From JBCBKP01 sp038521625 (GTDB lineage Bacteria; Planctomycetota; Phycisphaerae; Phycisphaerales; UBA1924), in NCBI GenBank assembly GCA_038521625.1, contig JBCBKP010000010.1:29099-93098 (forward strand): a DNA stretch of 64,000 nucleotides. The letters run 5' to 3'. The position numbers were made by a program, and so were the translations under genes. The notes beneath the pieces were generated by a model. The model searched no databases. It was not told the origin of the DNA and saw only the letters and a list, made by a program, of their open reading frames with translations. Within the stretch, counting starts at the first letter, position 1. Each line of letters opens with the position of its first letter. Below, piece after piece: positions 60,156-64,000 of the stretch.

Positions 60156-62200
60156 CACGGCCCCCCCTGCGATCGCATCCGGATGGAGAGCAGATTGACC
60201 GCGCCTCCGACTTGCATCCGGTCTGCCTGGTCGAACACCTGCGGGTTGTAGATGACAAGACTACACAAAGGGACATACACAAGCGGGTTCACGGCCGCAT
60301 CAAACACCCAGGCCGCATCCCCGAATGACCAACTGACAAGATCACCTATTTTCTCAGCGTACTGGGCCATCGCGATGGCGCATGTATCAACGCCCGAATC
60401 ATTGAACGGACCGAAGGCCAGCCCCTGCTGTTCGACGAGATCAGCGTGAACATCCGGGTCGAACGCCGAGTACAGACCATTCACTGCCGAGACCGCCGTG
60501 TCCCCAGCACCGAGGAAGCTCCCCCAAGTTCGCAGCGCGTTATTGTTCTGCAGCAGATCCGGCGCCAACGTGTCATCCCAGAACCGTCCGTCGACGGCAT
60601 GTCCGCGGGCCCATGCAAACACGCCCTGACGCTGGCCATTCAATTCATTGGCGTACGGCAGGAAGTACAATCCGTCCACCGGCGGAGACCCGCCAGCCAG
60701 CGGATCGAGAACCCCGGGCACGCCCGTCTGCCCGCCAAATCGCTGGAACACGATTGCATAGTTTTCAAACTCGGGAAAGTAGCGAACATCGATCCGACTG
60801 GTCTCTAGAAAGCTCCAGTCGAGAGCCGCCCTCCAGGACGGAGGAGCGGGCACTTCGTCAAGAATCTGGACGAGAACGCCGAAGATCTGATCCTGCACGA
60901 GATCCCGAAAGTCCTGCATCGCTTGGGATTCGGTGTCGTACTCGAGTTCGGGGATCATGTCATTCGGATCGTCGAACTGAAAGACCATGCTCTCGCCCGA
61001 CCGCTCCGCCGCGCCAATCTCAACGAGCGACATTGAATCGAGCTGACTCAGGTCGGAAGCAGACGGAATGATGCTGAACTCGTTGTCGACGACGCCAGGC
61101 ATCTCGATCTCCGAGACCCGAGCGGAATGCTGGAATCGCCCGAAATCGCGGACAGACACACGGCCGTCGGCGTTATCGTCGTTCAGCGCGTCCGCGATCC
61201 CGAGCGCCGGAATACTGCGATCGCTGTCCGCCTGCATGTCACCGACAAATGAAGTCAGATCGGTCGCGGACGGGACCCGGTCGGCGTCTCGATCGCCATA
61301 CGACGCCCGCTCATAAAGAATAGTCAGGTTCAGCCGAACCGGAGCCGCTGCAGGGCTGGATGGATTCGTGATGTCCTCTGGTAACAACCGAATCCTGAAC
61401 GCACTGCCGGTGCGAGCCAAGTAAGGCAGCCGAGGCGACTCCTCAGGGCCGATGTCGATGACCTGGTAGAAGGGGTCGCACACGAGCTGCTGACCGAACG
61501 CGTTAACTACGGCTGGGCGACTATTCAGATCCGCTGTCGTTACACTGCCATCGGCGTAATACACCCTCAGGGTGACGGCGCGGATCAGCTCTGCCCGCGG
61601 CATCTCAAGACTTTGAACGAGCCCCACATAGAGTGTCGGAAAGACGAATTCCGTCGGCGATACAGGATCAAACAGCAGGACCGGAGGAGCGAAGCTGTTG
61701 TCGTCGACGAATCGCCCCGTGATCGAAAGCTCGACAGCATCTAGGCCGCGATGAATTTCGTCGCGCCCCTCGGCAACCTCCCATGCGATGAACGGCTCAA
61801 GTGTGACCGGATTGAGCTGTCGAAACTGCCCTCTCTCTGACTGCCCGTCGAAGCGATACCGATCGACCGCCGGAGCTTCTTCGTATGGAACATTAAAATT
61901 TAGTTCGAAGTCTTCGCTATAATCATAAACCAAAGTAGCACGACACTGCTGAAAGTCGTACCGCTCGTAGAGGAGGTTAATCGAATAGCGACTACCGTCG
62001 AGCACCGTGGCCGGGAACCCGTTCATCGAGCCGGAACCACCACCCGGCACGAGACCCGATAGATCGGGAAGTGGCCGAGCCCGCTCCGGGCTCGTCGACC
62101 AGGTGCCGAACTGCGCTGCCGCAGACCCGACCAAGCTCGACGTGAGCAGCCATGCGCCGACCGCTCGGCGGAGCAGGCTCCGAACCCGATTCGTCTGCAT
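60155..62200 (-). CDS. Large secreted protein with internal dockerin-like EF-hand pair, function unknown
   Basis: A 681-residue exported protein, not matched to a family. A twin-Arg-like signal region (RRAVGAWLLTSSLVGSAAAQ) ends near residue 33. The N-terminal domain (about 60-290) is beta-rich (YSINLLYERYDFQQCRATLV). Near residues 305-365 two calcium-loop-like repeats occur: DRDADRVPSATDLTSFV and DDNADGRVSVRDFGRFQ, the second being a good dockerin type I loop. The C-terminal half contains ERSGESMVFQFDDPNDMIPE and WGSFLGAGDTAVSAVNGLYS with no known motif. ATG at 62200 lies at the signal peptide; TTG at 62206 has a better-placed GGAGG. Upstream, TATAAA at 62258-62253 could be a -10 box, but no -35 is evident. 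Confidence 0.75.
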   Translation of the reverse strand: MQTNRVRSLLRRAVGAWLLTSSLVGSAAAQFGTWSTSPERARPLPDLSGLVPGGGSGSMNGFPATVLDGSRYSINLLYERYDFQQCRATLVYDYSEDFELNFNVPYEEAPAVDRYRFDGQSERGQFRQLNPVTLEPFIAWEVAEGRDEIHRGLDAVELSITGRFVDDNSFAPPVLLFDPVSPTEFVFPTLYVGLVQSLEMPRAELIRAVTLRVYYADGSVTTADLNSRPAVVNAFGQQLVCDPFYQVIDIGPEESPRLPYLARTGSAFRIRLLPEDITNPSSPAAAPVRLNLTILYERASYGDRDADRVPSATDLTSFVGDMQADSDRSIPALGIADALNDDNADGRVSVRDFGRFQHSARVSEIEMPGVVDNEFSIIPSASDLSQLDSMSLVEIGAAERSGESMVFQFDDPNDMIPELEYDTESQAMQDFRDLVQDQIFGVLVQILDEVPAPPSWRAALDWSFLETSRIDVRYFPEFENYAIVFQRFGGQTGVPGVLDPLAGGSPPVDGLYFLPYANELNGQRQGVFAWARGHAVDGRFWDDTLAPDLLQNNNALRTWGSFLGAGDTAVSAVNGLYSAFDPDVHADLVEQQGLAFGPFNDSGVDTCAIAMAQYAEKIGDLVSWSFGDAAWVFDAAVNPLVYVPLCSLVIYNPQVFDQADRMQVGGAVNLLSIRMRSQGGP

Positions 62201-62479
62201 ATTCAAACCGATACCCTCCAGGCGCACCGCGACCGAGGCCGGGCGGCGCTCTTTATAGCCCAGAATGTAGCCCCGGCTCCGCCTGCGTCCACTGTGGCTG
62301 ACAGATTTCAGCATGGCGAAGATCGAAGAATCGAACGGATATCGGACAACTGCTGCCCTCGCGGCGACCCGGTCGCTTGGAGTCCGCAGACGCGATGCCC
62401 GTCGGCACCAGCACCGACCGGAGTCGCGATTGGCTTGGAGCTCGTCGGATGCGCCGCGTGTGCCCGCGAGCTTCGCCGA

Positions 62480-62587
62480 CCGACGCTGGCGAACCTCTTC
62501 CTGACGCTCGACCTGTCGGACTTCGACCGGATGCACGCGGCGCACCTCGCGGCGAGCGAGACGCACCACCGCCCGGCGGCGTGAGTC
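62480..62587 (+). pseudogene. Duplicated 3' end of the HD-GYP gene (108-bp direct repeat, copy 2)
   Basis: Encodes the last 35 codons of the HD-GYP protein (LANLFLTLDLSDFDRMHAAH and onward) plus its stop, with no catalytic domain. Upstream sequence (62201-62479) is unrelated to the HD-GYP gene and holds no recognisable gene; the 78 bases after the repeat up to 62665 are also empty. It is the right boundary of the 4.2-kb segment. Confidence 0.92.
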
Positions 62588-62665
62588 CCCGGCTCCGTGC
62601 AACCACCGCTCCGGCCGCGGGCTTCGATGAATACTTGAGCGCGAGGCACCAGACACTCGGAACCC

Positions 62666-63376
62666 CTATCGAACAGGCGTGCCTGACCTCGCGACCGCAT
62701 CCAGCAACACGTCCAGCTTCTGAACCGACAGCAGCACGACCGACGCACCTGTTCCATCGTAAACGGCGTACTCCAGCCCCTCTTGCCACCACTTGCTCGT
62801 TAACAGGCCGACGAGCTCATCTTCATCCCCGTCGATCATCGTCTCGTACGCCGTCGCGAACTCCGACGACATTGTGATCGAGCCGAGAAGATAGACGCCA
62901 TCCTGCCGTTCGCTGGATTCAAGATACACGAATGATGAGAGCCGGACATCAGCGACAGACTCTGCGCGTGTGTGCGTAACGTCATAAGCTAGCATCTCGA
63001 CGGCTGCGGAGAATCCACCTAAATCATGCAACACGTAACTTCGGACCACCGACATCTCGGCGGAATAAGGATCGATCTCGAAGTCAATCACGGCGACCGA
63101 ACCTGGAACCGGACCGGACGTCCGGATTCTGGCCGATGCTGACTCTTGTCCATGCCGCTCAACCGACGTGAGAGAGACGCCGTCTCTCGGGACCATTCTC
63201 CGAACTTCTTCAAGCATCGCAGACGCTTGCCGGCGAGTCAGTTCAGCCAGCGTCATGCTACCGATGTTCTCCTGGGCGACCGCGCACGCGGCGAGCGGCA
63301 CGGAGCCGAGAGCCAACACCGCCGCTACTCGTCCTGGCGAGAACGCGAATCCGGAGTATCGACCAGTTCGACTCAT
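62666..63376 (-). CDS. Putative lipoprotein of unknown function
   Basis: A 236-residue protein. The signal region ends in SVPLAAC, a plausible lipobox with Cys31. The mature part is mixed alpha/beta: MTLAELTRRQASAMLEEVRR, VAVIDFEIDPYSAEMSVVRS, VRLSSFVYLESSERQDGVYL and VVLLSVQKLDVLLDAVARSG. No family is recognised. It is somewhat AT-richer than the core genes, like the neighbouring 4.2-kb segment, and lies between that segment and the broken tRNA-Gly, so it is probably accessory DNA. Confidence 0.7.
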   Translation of the reverse strand: MSRTGRYSGFAFSPGRVAAVLALGSVPLAACAVAQENIGSMTLAELTRRQASAMLEEVRRMVPRDGVSLTSVERHGQESASARIRTSGPVPGSVAVIDFEIDPYSAEMSVVRSYVLHDLGGFSAAVEMLAYDVTHTRAESVADVRLSSFVYLESSERQDGVYLLGSITMSSEFATAYETMIDGDEDELVGLLTSKWWQEGLEYAVYDGTGASVVLLSVQKLDVLLDAVARSGTPVR

Positions 63377-63466
63377 GGCTGCACATTGGGAACGCGGCCG
63401 ACCAGAGCGGCCGCTCGCGCGTTCGCCCCCGCGACGACGGCTCGGCTACCATCTAGCAGTCTATTC

Positions 63467-63505
63467 GCGGGCGTAGCTCAATGGTAGAGCGCCAGCCTTC
63501 CAAGC
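63467..63505 (+). tRNA. 5' part of tRNA-Gly (TCC), truncated after the anticodon stem begins
   Basis: The acceptor strand GCGGGCG, D-arm (GCTC AATGGTA GAGC) and anticodon loop CTTCCAA (anticodon TCC) match tRNA-Gly. After AAGC the sequence becomes CGACAACCCC and no T-arm or 3' acceptor (CGCCCGC) is found up to the window end. The break sits at the 3' side of the anticodon loop, a common crossover site of tyrosine recombinases, so this looks like an island junction. It is not a functional tRNA as it stands. Confidence 0.85.
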
Positions 63506-63736
63506 CGACAACCCCTTCTACAAAGCATTGGGTCTCCGTCACTTACAGCACCCGCAAGCTTGCCGCCAGCAAAATCACCAGCACTAAGGATGCGAGATCC
63601 TGCGATCAGGCTCAGCTTGATGCGTGGATGGGCAGATGCCCCAAGAACTTGGCGCGAGATGACCGTCAGGCTCTAGCTCAGCTGATTTCGTCTCTGACTC
63701 GGAGATCTGACCTTTCCCCGGTAAGCAGTCCAGAGT
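63506..63736 (+). other. Unassigned sequence between the tRNA-Gly break and the transposase
   Basis: About 230 bp with lower GC than the core. One plus-strand frame stays open from inside the tRNA half to a stop at 63742-63744 (giving LDAWMGRCPKNLARDDRQAL and similar) but it has no proper start and no recognised family. It may be the 3' end of a decayed island gene. Confidence 0.4.
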
Positions 63737-64000
63737 CTATGTGAGTGTTGGGGTGGTTGCTTGCCGATGCTGGGCCGCCTGGAGCGGAGCGGAAGGCGGG
63801 CCAGCTGCGATCGTTTCCGGCGCCGGCGGGCGGTAGCCCAGCGACGAGTGCGGCCGGACCGTGTTGTAGTGCCGCCGCCAGCGTTCGATCAGCACGCGGG
63901 CCTCGAGCGGCGTCTCGAATACCTCTCGATCGAGCAGTTCGTCACGCAGCTTGCCGTTCAGGCTCTCGACGTACCCGTTCTCCCACGGCGAGCCCGGCTC
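63737..64000 (-). mobile_element. IS3-family transposase (OrfB, rve domain), 3' end only
   Basis: The last 87 codons of a DDE transposase run off the right edge. GSPWENGYVESLNGKLRDEL contains the catalytic Glu of the DDE triad, followed by RWRRHYNTVRPHSSLGYRPP, the standard C-terminus of IS3-group OrfB. The stop is TAG at 63739-63737. The element's left end should lie near 63740, where TGTGAGTG could begin an inverted repeat; the partner end is outside the window. Confidence 0.9.

Larger units (their letters stand above)
58277..62587. mobile_element. Inferred 4.2-kb insertion or duplication segment bounded by 108-bp direct repeats
   Basis: The two 108-bp repeats lie 4203 bp apart and enclose three minus-strand genes for secreted proteins. 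Parts of the segment are AT-richer than the surroundings (row 61861-61920 is 26/60 GC against 43/60 for row 47641-47700). This fits acquisition at the 3' end of the HD-GYP gene with restoration of that end, or a segmental duplication. No integrase or transposase lies inside, so the mechanism is unknown. Confidence 0.5.

Noticed and set aside
63467..63736. Group I intron interrupting tRNA-Gly
   Set aside because: No U at the break, no group I core signature, and no 3' tRNA half (T-arm or CGCCCGC) up to 64000.
63481..63744. Protein-coding gene starting inside the tRNA-Gly half
   Set aside because: The start lies in the D-arm, there is no ribosome binding site and no recognisable domain; at most a remnant.
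1..64000. CRISPR array, rRNA operon or phage structural genes
   Set aside because: No regularly spaced identical repeats, no rRNA-like conserved stretches and no capsid, portal or terminase motifs were seen.

Overview
The window is GC-rich bacterial DNA (hand counts of 60-base rows give about 72% in ordinary genes) and reads as a planctomycete, most likely of the Phycisphaerae. The clues are an internal module resembling the GC-type dockerin of Phycisphaerales, a PEP-CTERM-like tail ending in Arg residues, many secreted proteins, an oversized GspK-like pseudopilin, and a TPR/ExbB/ExbD operon. This placement is inferred from gene style; no rRNA is present.

Layout. 1-8.8 kb: peptide and amide metabolism. 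A class V aminotransferase (cut by the left edge), an M19 dipeptidase and an S9 glutamyl-endopeptidase-like protease lie on the minus strand, divergent from a nitrilase and two tandem amidohydrolases, the second of which has lost its metal ligands. 8.8-19.9 kb: a minus-strand operon TPR protein - ExbB - ExbD - 1375-residue propeller/membrane/carboxypeptidase-regulatory-like protein - HExxHxxGxxH metalloprotease. 20.1-24.5 kb: tRNA-Met(CAT), tatA, a folD with replaced cyclohydrolase residues, ligA, a CYTH protein and tRNA-Pro(TGG).

24.6-43 kb: a minus-strand type II secretion/type IV pilus operon running pilB, pilT, gspE, F, G, H, I, J, K, with a 2052-residue K protein. 43.2-45.6 kb: coaB and a pseudouridine synthase-methyltransferase fusion. 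45.8-58.4 kb: a second pilus-type operon on the plus strand: histidine kinase, STAS protein, gspE/pilB, gspF/pilC, pilM, N, O, P-like genes, four prepilin-like genes, a GspK-like protein with a lectin-like C-terminus, then a CheY-like receiver and an HD-GYP phosphodiesterase. Neither operon encodes a secretin or prepilin peptidase here. All three PilB/GspE ATPases carry tandem N-terminal MshEN-like motifs, so the HD-GYP enzyme may link c-di-GMP to pilus function.

58.3-64 kb is accessory DNA. A 4.2-kb segment with three secreted-protein genes (dockerin-like, PEP-CTERM-like, 681-residue exoprotein) is flanked by two 108-bp direct repeats that duplicate the 3' end of the HD-GYP gene; parts of it are clearly AT-richer. 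A putative lipoprotein follows, then a tRNA-Gly(TCC) broken just after its anticodon loop, then the 3' end of an IS3-family transposase at the right edge.
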